Notes under the pieces: generated by a model | The model's database searches: none | What the model saw: only the letters and a program-made list of their open reading frames with translations | Told to the model about the DNA's origin: nothing | Assembly (NCBI GenBank): GCA_022573285.1 | Contig: JACZUF010000007.1 | Location: forward strand, 1 to 64,000 | Source: Chloroflexota bacterium | GTDB lineage: Bacteria; Chloroflexota; Dehalococcoidia; Lucifugimonadales; UBA3495 | Reading direction: 5' to 3' | DNA length: 64,000 nt | Translations under genes and position numbers: made by a program | Shown here: piece by piece, positions 43,539 through 54,332 of the stretch | How the letters are laid out: every line of letters starts with the position of its first letter | Position numbering within the stretch: position 1 is the stretch's first letter

Positions 43539-43757
43539 ATGGCGAAGAAACAAGCGATCGAGGTGGAGGCCAGCGTTAAAGAGGCCCTGCCCAACGGCAT
43601 GTTCCGCGTGGAACTACCCAATGACCACGAGGTATTGGCCCACGTGTCCGGCAAGATCAGGATGCACTTTATCCGGGTGTTGCCCGGCGACCGGGTGTTG
43701 GTGGAGCTCTCTCCATACGACCTGACCCGGGGCCGGATAACCTACCGGTTCAAGTAG
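43539..43757 (+). CDS. infA: Translation initiation factor IF-1
   Basis: The 72-residue IF-1 ([51 protein letters not shown]) is a single OB-fold that blocks the A site during initiation. GAGGA lies before ATG 43539. Order map-infA-rpmJ is normal. Confidence 0.97.
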   Translation: MAKKQAIEVEASVKEALPNGMFRVELPNDHEVLAHVSGKIRMHFIRVLPGDRVLVELSPYDLTRGRITYRFK

Positions 43758-43773
43758 CTTAAGGGCGTTAGTT

Positions 43774-43887
43774 GTGAAAGTATCAGCATCGGTTAAACCC
43801 AGGTGCAACAATTGCCGTGTGATCAAGCGCAAGGGCGTGGTCAGAATCATCTGCAGCAACCCCAGGCACTCGCAGCGGCAGGGATGA
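43774..43887 (+). CDS. rpmJ: 50S ribosomal protein L36
   Basis: A 37-residue protein starting with GTG 43774: [20 protein letters not shown], continuing [17 protein letters not shown]. The CxxC, Cys and His ligands make the zinc-binding form. It lies between infA and rpsM, its usual place. Confidence 0.96.
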   Translation: MKVSASVKPRCNNCRVIKRKGVVRIICSNPRHSQRQG

Positions 43888-43945
43888 TCAGAAGCGTTCC
43901 TAAAGCATTATTCAGGGAGACAGGAACAGAAAAAGGAGGCCCGGA

Positions 43946-44338
43946 GTGGTCCGTATCGCTGGAGTAGACGTTCCTGACCGGAAGAGGGCTCACGTTGCCC
44001 TCCGAAGCATCTATGGCATCGGTCCCAAGATCGCCCAAGAGATCCTGATCAAGGCCGACCTGGACCCGGTCATTCCCCCGCGGATGAATGAGCTAACCGA
44101 GGAGCAGATCGACCGCATCCGGGAGCTGGTGGACCGGGACTACATCTCTGAGGGCGACCTCCGCCGGGAAGTCAACCAGAACATACGCCGGTTGATCGAG
44201 ATCGGCTCCTACCGGGGCTCGCGCCACCGCAGGAACCTGCCCGTGGCGGGCCAGCGGACCAAGACCAACGCCCGCACCCGCAAGGGCCCCCGCCGCACCG
44301 TTGCCGGCCGCGGCAGGCGCACCGGCGGCAAGAAGTAA
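43946..44338 (+). CDS. rpsM: 30S ribosomal protein S13
   Basis: The 130-residue S13 starts with GTG 43946 (GGAGG six bases upstream) and reads [32 protein letters not shown] and [20 protein letters not shown]. It contacts tRNA and bridges to L5. It begins the alpha-operon order rpsM-rpsK-rpsD-rpoA-rplQ. Confidence 0.97.
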   Translation: MVRIAGVDVPDRKRAHVALRSIYGIGPKIAQEILIKADLDPVIPPRMNELTEEQIDRIRELVDRDYISEGDLRREVNQNIRRLIEIGSYRGSRHRRNLPVAGQRTKTNARTRKGPRRTVAGRGRRTGGKK

Positions 44339-44365
44339 GCAATTAGCGCAGAGTGAGAATAACGT

Positions 44366-44749
44366 ATGGCTAGACCCAGGACCAGGCGCCGCGAGCGCCG
44401 CTCGGTGCCCCAAGGACGGGCGTATATCTACTCCACGTTCAACAACACGCTGGTGAGCCTCACCGACCCCCAGGGCAACGTGATTGCGTCGGCAAGCTCG
44501 GGGACCGTGGGCTTCAAGGGTTCCCGCAAGGGCACCGCCTTCGCCGCCCAGCGCGCCGCGGAGCAGGCCGCCCGCAAGGGCATGGACTCCGGCCTCCGCC
44601 AGATAGACGTGCTCATCAAAGGGCCGGGCGCGGGACGGGAGGCCGCCATCCGCTCGTTGCAGAGCGCAGGCCTCTTCGTGACCAGTATCCGGGACGTGAC
44701 TCCTATCCCCCACAACGGGTGCCGCCCGCCAAAACGAAGGAGAGTGTAA
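44366..44749 (+). CDS. rpsK: 30S ribosomal protein S11
   Basis: The 127-residue S11 has [40 protein letters not shown] and the C-terminal [18 protein letters not shown]. It forms part of the platform near the E site. Length and order are normal. Confidence 0.97.
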   Translation: MARPRTRRRERRSVPQGRAYIYSTFNNTLVSLTDPQGNVIASASSGTVGFKGSRKGTAFAAQRAAEQAARKGMDSGLRQIDVLIKGPGAGREAAIRSLQSAGLFVTSIRDVTPIPHNGCRPPKRRRV

Positions 44750-44759
44750 CTCCACTCCT

Positions 44760-45386
44760 ATGGGAAGATATACAGGACCATCCTGCCGCCTTTGCCGGCG
44801 GTCCGGTGAAAAATTATTCCTGAAGGGCGATAAGTGTTTCACGCCCCGATGCGCCTTTGAAAAGCGCCGCAACCCGCCTGGCGACGTTTCCCGCCGCCGC
44901 AGAAGGCCCACGGACTATGCCGTGCACCTGCGCGAGAAGCAGAAGGCCAAGTACATCTACGGCGTGATGGAAGGCCAGTTCCGCCGCTACATGACCGACG
45001 CGTTCAACAGCCCGGGAGTAACCGGCATGAACCTGCTCCGCACCTTGGAGCGCCGTCTGGACAATGTGGTGTTCAAACTGGGCTTCTCCGACTCCAGGAA
45101 ACAGGGCCGGCAGATCGTCCTCCACGGCCACTTCCGGGTCAACGGCGTGAAGACGGACATCCCCTCCTTTCAGGTCAGGCCCGGAGACGTGGTCTCCTGG
45201 AAGGAATCGGTTAAAGGCACCGACTTTTACGCCCAGCGCATCGACGGCGTGCCCAAGCGGCCGGTTCCCGCCTGGTTGAGTCTGGACCAGGGCGAAATGA
45301 CCGGGACCGTCGTGTCCTTGCCCGCAGATGAAGACCTTCAGGCGATCGTAGATTCAAGATTGATCGTAGAGTTTTATTCGAGGTAG
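44760..45386 (+). CDS. rpsD: 30S ribosomal protein S4, zinc-binding form
   Basis: The 208-residue S4 opens MGRYTGPSCRLCRRSGEKLF with Cys residues (CRLC, then KCF and RC) of the zinc form. It continues with EKQKAKYIYGVMEGQFRRYM and the S4 RNA-binding region RRLDNVVFKLGFSDSRKQGR. In E. coli S4 represses the alpha operon. The stop lies just before rpoA. Confidence 0.97.
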   Translation: MGRYTGPSCRLCRRSGEKLFLKGDKCFTPRCAFEKRRNPPGDVSRRRRRPTDYAVHLREKQKAKYIYGVMEGQFRRYMTDAFNSPGVTGMNLLRTLERRLDNVVFKLGFSDSRKQGRQIVLHGHFRVNGVKTDIPSFQVRPGDVVSWKESVKGTDFYAQRIDGVPKRPVPAWLSLDQGEMTGTVVSLPADEDLQAIVDSRLIVEFYSR

Positions 45387-45393
45387 ATTGTCC

Positions 45394-46581
45394 ATGTTGG
45401 ACACCTTAATCCTAACTCCGGGTTCGCCGGAGGCTGGTGCGGAAACGCTAAAACCCGAGATACGGGTAATTGAATCCGAAGATACCTACGGTAAGGTGGC
45501 CGTCGAGCCGCTGCCCCGCGGGTTTGGGCTGACCATCGGCAATCCTCTCCGGAGGATACTGCTCAGTTCCACCAACGGCAGCGCCATCACGTGGGTGAAG
45601 ATCGACGACGTGGTCCACGAGTACTCCGCCGTGCCCGGCGTCAAAGAGGAGGTCATGGAAATCCTCCTCAACGTCAAGCGCATCCGCATACGCTCCCAAT
45701 CAGACCGGGCCGGCAAGATGCGCTTGGACGTCACCGGCGAAGGCCGGGTCTGTGCGGGAGACATATCCACGTCCAGTGATTTTGAGATCGTGAATCCCGA
45801 GTTGCACCTGGCGACCCTGGACTCCGACGAGGCTCATCTGTCCATGGAATTCAACGTCGAGCAGGGCGTGGGTTACCAACCTGCGGTCCAGAGCGACGGG
45901 ACCTCAAACACGCCTGTGGGCGTTCTGCCGGTGGACGCGGTGTTCAGCCCCGTGCGCAAGGTCAATTACAACGTTGAGCGCACCCGGGTCGGCCAGGTCA
46001 CCGACTACGAGCGCCTGATAATGGAGGTCTGGACCGACGGCACCATCAATGCGGTTGAGGCGATTCAACAGGCCGCGGAAAACCTGGTAAACCATTTCTT
46101 CCTGTTCAGCAACCTCAACAGGGTGGCGGAGGAGGGCTCCGAGCGGGCGCCAATGGCGGTTTCCCCGGAGATCTACCAGACGCCCATCGAGAAGCTGGAA
46201 TTGTCCCCACGCACGCTCAACTGCTTGAAGCGGTCCCACATCTCCAAGGTGGGAGAAGTGCTGGAGATGTCCGACGACGAGCTGCTTAAGATCCGCAACT
46301 TCGGCGAGAAATCCCTGGCCGAATTGAAAGAGAAACTGGCCGAACACGGCGTGGCCGACCCCTCGGATAGCGCCGTGGGCTCCGTACCCAGCATCTCGCC
46401 CGAGGACCTGGGCGAGCTCATGGGCGACGAAGAAGTGGCGTCCGACTCACCTGTTGAAGCGCCTGGCATGTCCATAGAAGAAACAGGCGAAGAAACGGGC
46501 GAAGAAACGGGCGAAAAAACAGGCGAGGATGACTCCGGCGATGACGATACTGACGATAACCAAGGCGAGGACGGAGACTAA
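45394..46581 (+). CDS. rpoA: RNA polymerase alpha subunit with long acidic C-terminal tail
   Basis: Alpha starts polymerase assembly, and its C-terminal domain binds UP elements and regulators. The N-terminal domain has [20 protein letters not shown] and [18 protein letters not shown]; the C-terminal domain has [20 protein letters not shown] and [18 protein letters not shown]. About 75 further residues follow, highly acidic, with an [16 protein letters not shown] repeat and a [10 protein letters not shown] end. ATG 45394 is preferred for its spacing from GAGG; TTG 45388 is too close. The subunit has 395 residues against the usual ~315-330. Confidence 0.96.
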   Translation: MLDTLILTPGSPEAGAETLKPEIRVIESEDTYGKVAVEPLPRGFGLTIGNPLRRILLSSTNGSAITWVKIDDVVHEYSAVPGVKEEVMEILLNVKRIRIRSQSDRAGKMRLDVTGEGRVCAGDISTSSDFEIVNPELHLATLDSDEAHLSMEFNVEQGVGYQPAVQSDGTSNTPVGVLPVDAVFSPVRKVNYNVERTRVGQVTDYERLIMEVWTDGTINAVEAIQQAAENLVNHFFLFSNLNRVAEEGSERAPMAVSPEIYQTPIEKLELSPRTLNCLKRSHISKVGEVLEMSDDELLKIRNFGEKSLAELKEKLAEHGVADPSDSAVGSVPSISPEDLGELMGDEEVASDSPVEAPGMSIEETGEETGEETGEKTGEDDSGDDDTDDNQGEDGD

Positions 46582-46583
46582 CC

Positions 46584-46937
46584 ATGGCCTCCCACAGAGT
46601 TGCCGGCAGAAAGCTTAGCCGGTACCGGGACCAACGCACCGCACTGTTGCGGGGTCTGGTCGTGGAACTTATAACGCACGAACGCATCACCACCACGCTG
46701 GCCAAGGCCAAGGAGACCCGGGTGATGGCGGAGAAACTGATTACCCACGGAAAGAAGGGTAACCTGCATCACCGCCGGTTGGCCCTGGCCCAGGTGCCCA
46801 ACTCCGGCGTGGTCAAGAAGGTGTTCGACGACGTTGCCGTCCGGTACGCCGAGCGCGCCGGCGGTTACACCAGGATCTTGAAGTTGGGGCCACGAAACGG
46901 GGATTCAGCGGAGATGGCGATCATCGAGCTGGTCTAA
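46584..46937 (+). CDS. rplQ: 50S ribosomal protein L17
   Basis: The 117-residue L17 starts [20 protein letters not shown] and holds [20 protein letters not shown] and [20 protein letters not shown]. It lies at the tunnel exit. It begins two bases after the rpoA stop. Confidence 0.97.
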   Translation: MASHRVAGRKLSRYRDQRTALLRGLVVELITHERITTTLAKAKETRVMAEKLITHGKKGNLHHRRLALAQVPNSGVVKKVFDDVAVRYAERAGGYTRILKLGPRNGDSAEMAIIELV

Positions 46938-46964
46938 CAGAGCAGGTATAGAGGTATTACTTAG

Positions 46965-47801
46965 ATAGAAGAAGGCAGAGTCCATAACTCAGACGGCGAG
47001 TCAGAAAGAGGAACGGGCGGGCAGCTTTGGCGGGCCGCCCTTCTGGTTGAATACCAGGGCACCAGGTACGCTGGTTTCCAGCTTCAAGTCGGCCAGCCGA
47101 CCATTCAAGGCGAGTTGGAAAAGGCCCTGGCCCGGTTCACCGGCCAGGAGACCAGGATCAGGGGCGCCAGCCGTACCGATTCCGGGACCCACGCCAAAGG
47201 CCAGGTGGTCGATTTTCTCACCGGCACTCAGCATGCCTTGGAACGGTTCGCCCCCGCGCTGAATTATCATCTCCCCGAGGACATCAACGTCCTTGAGGCC
47301 CACCGGGTTGACGACGACTTCGATTCCCGGAAGTGCGCCCTGAGCCGGACCTACCAGTACAGCATATTGAACCGGCCGGCGCCCTCGCCGTTGCGGCGGC
47401 ACACCCACCTCTGGATCCGGGAGAGTCTGGACACCGAAAAGATGGCGGAGGCCGCCCAGCTTCTGGTGGGCATCCACGATTTCCGGGCCCTTGCGGTGGG
47501 GCACCCCCAAGACCGCAGCGCGGTGAGGGAGGTGATGCGGTGGGAGGTGGAAAGGTCTGAGGATAACGTGGTGATTGAGTGTGAAGCCACCGGCTTCTTG
47601 AAACAGATGATCAGGAAAGCCAACGGAATACTGACGGAGATAGGAAGGGGAAAATACCCAGTGGAGCGGATGACCGAGGCGCTGTCGGGCGCTGGCGACG
47701 GCACACCCCTGCTGCCCGCCCACGGGCTCTGCCTAATTAGTGTAAAATACCCAGGTTCCGTGAAATTCGGTCCGGCCCCTGGAAATATAGAATCGGAATA
47801 A
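46965..47801 (+). CDS. truA: tRNA pseudouridine(38-40) synthase TruA, start codon unresolved
   Basis: TruA makes pseudouridine at positions 38-40 of tRNA anticodon arms. The catalytic loop GASRTDSGTHAKGQVVDF carries the Asp, and CALSRTYQYSIL and ATGFLKQMIRKANGILTEIG are typical. The conserved first strand WRAALLVEYQGTRYAGFQLQ is encoded at about 47028-47087, in frame but upstream of the first canonical start (TTG 47115). The frame is open back to 46965 and holds no ATG, GTG or TTG. So the start is non-standard (ATA 46965, ACG 47013 or CTG 47043), or the DNA here has an error. The coordinates give the whole open frame. It is followed by rplM after six bases. Confidence 0.85.
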   Translation: MEEGRVHNSDGESERGTGGQLWRAALLVEYQGTRYAGFQLQVGQPTIQGELEKALARFTGQETRIRGASRTDSGTHAKGQVVDFLTGTQHALERFAPALNYHLPEDINVLEAHRVDDDFDSRKCALSRTYQYSILNRPAPSPLRRHTHLWIRESLDTEKMAEAAQLLVGIHDFRALAVGHPQDRSAVREVMRWEVERSEDNVVIECEATGFLKQMIRKANGILTEIGRGKYPVERMTEALSGAGDGTPLLPAHGLCLISVKYPGSVKFGPAPGNIESE

Positions 47802-47807
47802 CAATAG

Positions 47808-48272
47808 ATGAAAAGAACTAGCACATACTTCGCCAAGCCTGGCGAGACCACCGAAAGGTGGCGGGTAATCGACGCTCAGGGCCAGATTCTGGGCCGCCTG
47901 GCGCGGAACATCGCCATCGCCCTTCAGGGCAAAGACAAAACCAGCTATACGCCCCATACCCTCACCGGGGACTTCGTGGTGGTGACCAACGCGGCCGATA
48001 TGCGGGTTACCGGCAAAAAGATGGACCAGAAGATGTACTACCGGCACAGTGGGTACGTGGGAAACCTCAAGACCTTCCGGCTCAAGGACATGATGGAGTC
48101 CCGGCCCGACCGGGTGCTGGAACTGGCCGTAAAGGGCATGCTGCCCAAGAACCACATGGGACGGCAGATGCTGCGCCGCCTCAAGGTCTACAACGGCCCG
48201 GACCATCCCCACGAAGCCCAGGTGACCGGACACCCAGCAGCGGCCGAAAGCCCCGTAGTGAATGGAGGATAG
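47808..48272 (+). CDS. rplM: 50S ribosomal protein L13
   Basis: The 154-residue L13 has RWRVIDAQGQILGRLARNIA, MYYRHSGYVGNLKTFRLKDM and AVKGMLPKNHMGRQMLRRLK. It binds early in large-subunit assembly. It pairs with rpsI downstream, as in most bacteria. Confidence 0.97.
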   Translation: MKRTSTYFAKPGETTERWRVIDAQGQILGRLARNIAIALQGKDKTSYTPHTLTGDFVVVTNAADMRVTGKKMDQKMYYRHSGYVGNLKTFRLKDMMESRPDRVLELAVKGMLPKNHMGRQMLRRLKVYNGPDHPHEAQVTGHPAAAESPVVNGG

Positions 48273-48280
48273 AACTTACC

Positions 48281-48691
48281 TTGGTACAAGCTGAAGCCAA
48301 CCAGACCTACTATTACGGTACGGGTAAGCGCAAAACCTCCATCGCCAGAGTGCGCCTGTATCTGGACGACAGCGGCCCGATCTTGGTCAACGGCAAACCC
48401 ATGGACGAGGTCTTCAACTGGGCCCCGTGGCAGAAGACCATCAACGAGGCCTTCCGCATCAGCGACACAGTAAACAAGTTCCGTGTGGTGGTCAAAGTTG
48501 CCGGCGGTGGCGTGAACTCGCAAGCGGAGGCCATACGGCACGGCATCGCCAGGGCTTTGGTGGTCTTCGACGCCAGCCTCAAACCAGGTCTTCGCCGGGC
48601 GGGTCTCATCACCCGGGACGCCCGCATCAAAGAGAGCAAGAAATACGGTCTCAAGCGCGCCCGCAGGGCGCCGCAGTACACCAAACGGTAG
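48281..48691 (+). CDS. rpsI: 30S ribosomal protein S9
   Basis: The 136-residue S9 contains YYYGTGKRKTSIARVRLYLD, VKVAGGGVNSQAEAIRHGIA and the C-terminal KKYGLKRARRAPQYTKR that reaches the P-site tRNA. TTG 48281 is taken as start, 12 bases after GGAGG. It is the last gene before a strong terminator. Confidence 0.96.
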   Translation: MVQAEANQTYYYGTGKRKTSIARVRLYLDDSGPILVNGKPMDEVFNWAPWQKTINEAFRISDTVNKFRVVVKVAGGGVNSQAEAIRHGIARALVVFDASLKPGLRRAGLITRDARIKESKKYGLKRARRAPQYTKR

Positions 48692-48713
48692 AGACCGCCA
48701 TCCAGTAGAAACC

Positions 48714-48742
48714 GAAAGGCCCCGGTATTTCCGGGGCCTTTC
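48714..48742 (+). terminator. Terminator closing the ribosomal superoperon
   Basis: GAAAGGCCCCGG and CCGGGGCCTTTC form a perfect 12-pair stem with loop TATTT, 23 bases after rpsI. The symmetric stem could also act on minus-strand transcripts coming from the phosphohexomutase gene. Confidence 0.85.
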
Positions 48743-48853
48743 TGATTTGACGGCAGTATCACGGTCGAACGTTCCCCTAACCATGTGACCATGCCGCTGC
48801 CGTCGCCGGAATGACGAAGGAGGCTCTGCCTAGTGTCAACTGATACCTGCCGG

Positions 48854-50284
48854 CTAAACCTCCAGATACGCCATGGCCCCATCCAACAGCTTGGTCACCA
48901 TCTCCGGGGTGGCGGCCTCGGCGTAGATACGCAGCAAAGGCTCGGTGCCGGAGAAACGCACCGCCAACCAGCCATCATTCACGTGGAACCTTCGGCCGTC
49001 GATCGTGTCCGAATCGACTATCCGGACGCCGGCGATCTCGGTTAGTCCGGGGCTGTTCAATCTTTGGAGTATCCTCTCCCGGTCCGCCGCTTCGAACTCG
49101 ATATCCCGCCGGTGGTAGGAATGGGGACCCACCTTGCTGATCAGCCGCTCCAGCAACTGAGAGGGGCTGTCGCCGGTGGTGGCCATGTACTCAAGGAAGT
49201 ACAACCCGCTGAGGATACCGTCGCGCTCTGGGATATGTCCCCGGAAAGCGAACCCGCCGCTCTCTTCCCCGCCCATCAGAGCGTCCACCTCGGTCATCTT
49301 GGGGCCGATATTCTTGAAGCCTACCCGCATCTCGTGGACGTCCACGCCGTAGGCCTCGCCCAGCTTGTTCAAGGCGATGGACGAGGTCACGCCCTTCACC
49401 AACGCGCCCCGTTGTTGTTTCTGCTCCAACAGGTATTGGGCCAGTATCGAGAACGTGTCCAGGGTGGTGATGAACCGGCCCCGCTCGTCGATGATACCCA
49501 CCCGGTCGGCGTCGCCGTCCAATGCGATGCCCACCGATGCGCCCTTATTCGGACCCTCTTGGGCAATGAGAGTCGAAATCTCGGTCAGGTTATGGGCGAT
49601 GGGCTCAGGCTGCTCCATGCCGGGAAACGCCGGGTTGCGGTGGCCGTGGAGCTCCTTGACCGTGGTCTTGCCGCCACGCAGCAGGGTGGGCAGATACCCG
49701 CCGCCGGCCCCGTACATGGAATCCACGACCACATCGAGTCCGGCCTCCTTGATCGCACCCAGGTCCACGAGAGAGGCTATGCGGTCCAGATACGGTGGCG
49801 AAGGGTCCAGGTCCACGATAAGCCCGCTATTACGGCCCTCGGCGACGCTATGGGCCCCGACTGAAGCCGGGGCGGCCTGGGCGATGGACTCCTCCAGACG
49901 GTCGGTGATCTCCTGGGTGGCGCTGCCCGCGTATTCGGGTTTGAACTTGAACCCGTTCCATTGGCTGGGATTGTGGCTGGCCGTGATGATTGCCGCCCCG
50001 GCAGTCTGGTGATGCAGCACGTTGTAGCTGAGCACCGGGGTCGGGGCGGGCTGATTGGCCAGAAAGACCTTGATGCCCTGGGCGGAGCACACCGCGGCCA
50101 CGGTTTCGGCGAACTCGGGAGACAGGAACCTGGTGTCGTAGCCCACGACCAGTCCCCTCTCGGCGGTGCCCACCTCCTTCAGGTAGGCACAGAGCCCCTG
50201 AGCGCAACGGGCCACGTTCTCAAAGGTGAACTCGTCGGCGATCAGGGCGCGCCAACCGTCTGTGCCGAATCTGATGTCCGTCAA
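48854..50284 (-). CDS. Phosphoglucomutase/phosphomannomutase family protein
   Basis: A 476-residue alpha-D-phosphohexomutase. The phosphoserine loop is AAIITASHNPSQWNGFKFK, the metal site is IALDGDADRVGIID, the sugar-binding loop GGEESGGFAFRGHI, and the phosphate-binding end AVRFSGTEPLLRIYAEA. Such enzymes interconvert hexose-1- and hexose-6-phosphates; phosphoglucose, phosphomannose or phosphoglucosamine cannot be separated safely by eye. TTG 50284 has GGAGGG eight bases before it. It follows metK on the same strand but after a strong terminator, so it is probably a separate unit. Confidence 0.9.
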   Translation of the reverse strand: MTDIRFGTDGWRALIADEFTFENVARCAQGLCAYLKEVGTAERGLVVGYDTRFLSPEFAETVAAVCSAQGIKVFLANQPAPTPVLSYNVLHHQTAGAAIITASHNPSQWNGFKFKPEYAGSATQEITDRLEESIAQAAPASVGAHSVAEGRNSGLIVDLDPSPPYLDRIASLVDLGAIKEAGLDVVVDSMYGAGGGYLPTLLRGGKTTVKELHGHRNPAFPGMEQPEPIAHNLTEISTLIAQEGPNKGASVGIALDGDADRVGIIDERGRFITTLDTFSILAQYLLEQKQQRGALVKGVTSSIALNKLGEAYGVDVHEMRVGFKNIGPKMTEVDALMGGEESGGFAFRGHIPERDGILSGLYFLEYMATTGDSPSQLLERLISKVGPHSYHRRDIEFEAADRERILQRLNSPGLTEIAGVRIVDSDTIDGRRFHVNDGWLAVRFSGTEPLLRIYAEAATPEMVTKLLDGAMAYLEV

Positions 50285-50324
50285 ACGCCATTCCCTCCGC
50301 TCCGCCGGATGCTAACAGCTTAAG

Positions 50325-50359
50325 AAAAAAGGGGGCTTTGGTCGAGTGCCAAAACCCCC
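50325..50359 (-). terminator. Terminator downstream of metK
   Basis: On the minus strand GGGGGTTTTGG pairs with CCAAAGCCCCC (one wobble), loop CACTCGA, followed by TTTTTT. It ends the SAM cluster. Confidence 0.9.
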
Positions 50360-50402
50360 CATAATCCAATTGTTGCGATGTTTGCCGGTCGTGGGATGAG
50401 CG

Positions 50403-51611
50403 TTAGAGACCGGCGTCTTTGCGCAGGATATCGGCCTTGTCCGTGCGCTCCCAGGTCAGGTTGAGGCTCTCCCGGCCGAAGTGGCCGTAGGCTGCCGTGG
50501 CCTGGTAGATGGGCCGGCGCAGGTCCAGGTCCCGGATGATTGCCGCGGGACGCAGGTCGAAGTGTTTGGCCACCAGCGCGTGGATCGTCTCGCTGTCGAC
50601 CTTGTTGGTGTCGAAGGTCTCCACCGCCACGGAGATGGGAGTGGCGACGCCGATGGCGTAGGACACCAACACCTCGCAACGGTCGGCCAAACCGGCCGCC
50701 ACCAGGTTCTTGGCGACGTGACGGGCCGCGTAGGCCGCCGAGCGGTCCACCTTCGTTGGGTCCTTGCCCGAGAAAGCGCCGCCGCCGTGGCGGGCGATGC
50801 CGCCGTAGGTGTCGACTAAGATCTTCCGGCCGGTCAGTCCGCTGTCGCCGGCGGGACCTCCGATGACGAACCGCCCGCTGGGGTTGACGAATATCTTGGT
50901 GTCGGAGTCCATCATGTCAGCGGGCACAATCTTTCGGATAACGTGCTCGGTGATGTCCTTTTCTATCTGCTCATTGGCAACTTCCGGGCTGTGTTGGGTG
51001 CTGATGACCACCGTGTCGACACGCTTGGCGACGCCATGGCAGTACTCAACGGTCACCTGGGACTTGCCGTCGGGCCGGAGGTAGGGCAGGATGCCTTCTT
51101 TGCGGACCAGGGCCAGTTGTTCAACCAGGCGATGGGAAAGACTGACGGTCAGAGGCATCAGTTCCGGGGTCTCATTGCAGGCGAATCCGACCATCATCCC
51201 TTGGTCGCCGGCGCCGATCTTGTCCAGGTCGTCTTCGGGCGCATCGCCACGTTGTTCCAGGGCGGTGGTCACCCCTTTGCTGATGTCTCCGGACTGCTCC
51301 TGAATGGAGACGATCACTCCACAGCTCTGGGCGTCGATGCCATAGTCGGAGTTGGTGTACCCGGCCTTGGTCAGGGTATCGCGGACGATCTTGGGCACGT
51401 CCACGTAAGAGGTCGTGGTGATCTCGCCCATGACGATCACCAGTCCGTTGGTGATGCCGGTCTCGCAGGCCACGCGGCCCATGGGGTCGTCCCTCAAGAC
51501 GGCATCCAGGACGCCGTCGGAGATTTGGTCACAGATTTTGTCGGGGTGTCCTTCGGTCACCGATTCCGAGGTCAACAGATATTTTGGTGACTCGTGGAAT
51601 AACATCGGCAT
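50403..51611 (-). CDS. metK: S-adenosylmethionine synthetase
   Basis: MetK makes SAM from methionine and ATP. The 402-residue protein shows [60 protein letters not shown] and [22 protein letters not shown] 51611 starts it. It is the last gene of the SAM-I-controlled run, after ahcY (78-base gap), so SAM can limit its own synthesis. Confidence 0.97.
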   Translation of the reverse strand: MPMLFHESPKYLLTSESVTEGHPDKICDQISDGVLDAVLRDDPMGRVACETGITNGLVIVMGEITTTSYVDVPKIVRDTLTKAGYTNSDYGIDAQSCGVIVSIQEQSGDISKGVTTALEQRGDAPEDDLDKIGAGDQGMMVGFACNETPELMPLTVSLSHRLVEQLALVRKEGILPYLRPDGKSQVTVEYCHGVAKRVDTVVISTQHSPEVANEQIEKDITEHVIRKIVPADMMDSDTKIFVNPSGRFVIGGPAGDSGLTGRKILVDTYGGIARHGGGAFSGKDPTKVDRSAAYAARHVAKNLVAAGLADRCEVLVSYAIGVATPISVAVETFDTNKVDSETIHALVAKHFDLRPAAIIRDLDLRRPIYQATAAYGHFGRESLNLTWERTDKADILRKDAGL

Positions 51612-51689
51612 CTTTCTTTCTTTCTCCTTCCTGTCGTAGGCCGGGGCCTCTTTGGGGCCCTCTTGCCGGATTATTTAGGCTGTTTTCGG

Positions 51690-53021
<1,332 letters not shown>

Positions 53022-53053
53022 TTAATTCCTACCGGCTATTTCGGCGATCAAGG

Positions 53054-53413
53054 TTAGGCGTCATTACCGTAGGACGTCGGATGGCCTCCGGCGATCCAAG
53101 CGGGGGTCCCGTCCTCGATGTTAATAAGATTCTCTGGGTCAAATCCCAGGGCCGCGGCCATCTCGCAGGCCAACCCGCTTCTGACGCCGGCCGCACAGAT
53201 GAATAGGACTTTCTTGCCGGTGGGTATCTCGTCGATCCGGTCGGTCAGGTCGTCCACCGGGATGTGGACCGCTCCCGCCACGTGTCCGGTGACCCATTCG
53301 TCGTCCCGCCTAACGTCGATCACGACGGTCCCATCTGGGTCTGCGTCCAAGATCGACCGGCCTTCGCTGGAATCGACGCGGAAATATGGCTCGCCTGGGT
53401 CTTGTCTAGGCAT
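53054..53413 (-). CDS. Single-domain rhodanese-like protein
   Basis: A 119-residue rhodanese domain with DVRRDDEWVTGHVAGAVHIP and the active loop VLFICAAGVRSGLACEMA carrying the catalytic Cys. Rhodaneses carry a persulfide sulfur. AGGAGG six bases before ATG 53413 sets the start. Its place between mtnP and ahcY suggests a role in sulfur handling of the methionine cycle, but the acceptor is unknown. Confidence 0.9.
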   Translation of the reverse strand: MPRQDPGEPYFRVDSSEGRSILDADPDGTVVIDVRRDDEWVTGHVAGAVHIPVDDLTDRIDEIPTGKKVLFICAAGVRSGLACEMAAALGFDPENLINIEDGTPAWIAGGHPTSYGNDA

Positions 53414-53440
53414 TGGAATCCTCCTGGACCTCGCCGGTCC

Positions 53441-54325
53441 CTAGCTTAAATATCTCCCCGTAACCGGGGCAAGTTTTAGTTTCAGGTCCTCCGGGATATC
53501 CTCTTTACGGGTGATTATCGCGTCCCGCAGGGCCGATTCACAGGGGCATTTGCGCTCGCCGGTCAGGGTGGGGACCACCTGACGCAGTAAGGCCTTGGAC
53601 GCCGCCACGTTCTGCTGCAGATTTGCGATCACCATCTCCACGGTGACCGATTCCGACCCCTGGCGCCAACAATCGTAGTCGGTGATCCAGGCCATGGTGG
53701 CATAACACATCTCGGCTTCCCTGGCCAGCTTGGCCTCGGGGAGGGCGGTCATGCCGATTATGTCTGCTCCCCAGGAGCGGTACATGAACGACTCGGCCCT
53801 GGTGGAGAAGGCGGGCCCTTCCATGACCACCATGGTCCCACCTGGGTGTACCGTGATGTCCAACTGTTGGGCCGCCTGGTGGACCATCTGGCTGGTGTGG
53901 GCGCAGAACGGGTCCGCCATCGCCACGTGCACCACCACGTCGGTATCGAAGAAGGTGCTCTCCCGCAGCCTGGTGCGGTCGATCAACTGGTTGGGCACTA
54001 CCAGGTCCAGGGGGGCGAATTCCTCCTTGAGGCTGCCCACGGCGCTCACGGAGATGATCCGCTCGACGCCCAATGATTTCAGGGCGTAGATGTTGGCCCT
54101 GGCCGGTATGTGGGTTGGGTTGAACCGGTGGCCCCGGCCGTGCCGCGGCAGGAAGGCGACCCTCACCCCGTCCAGGTCCCCCAGGACGACGGCGTCACTG
54201 GGCTTTCCAAAGGGCGTGTCCACAGCCACGGACTCGACGCCGGTCATGCCGTCCATCTCGTAGAGACCGCTGCCGCCGATAACCCCGATTGACGCTCTCG
54301 CTGTCGCATCCGGTTTCGTGCTCAT
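53441..54325 (-). CDS. mtnP: S-methyl-5'-thioadenosine phosphorylase
   Basis: MtnP splits methylthioadenosine into adenine and methylthioribose-1-phosphate. The 294-residue protein has GVIGGSGLYEMDGM, FLPRHGRGHRFNPTHIPARA, VMEGPAFSTRAES and IGMTALPEAKLAREAEMCYA followed by ITDYDCW, the MTAP purine-site signature. It starts seven bases after mtnA, which uses its product. Other purine phosphorylases are less likely, given that context. Confidence 0.94.
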   Translation of the reverse strand: MSTKPDATARASIGVIGGSGLYEMDGMTGVESVAVDTPFGKPSDAVVLGDLDGVRVAFLPRHGRGHRFNPTHIPARANIYALKSLGVERIISVSAVGSLKEEFAPLDLVVPNQLIDRTRLRESTFFDTDVVVHVAMADPFCAHTSQMVHQAAQQLDITVHPGGTMVVMEGPAFSTRAESFMYRSWGADIIGMTALPEAKLAREAEMCYATMAWITDYDCWRQGSESVTVEMVIANLQQNVAASKALLRQVVPTLTGERKCPCESALRDAIITRKEDIPEDLKLKLAPVTGRYLS

Positions 54326-54332
54326 CTGGCGT

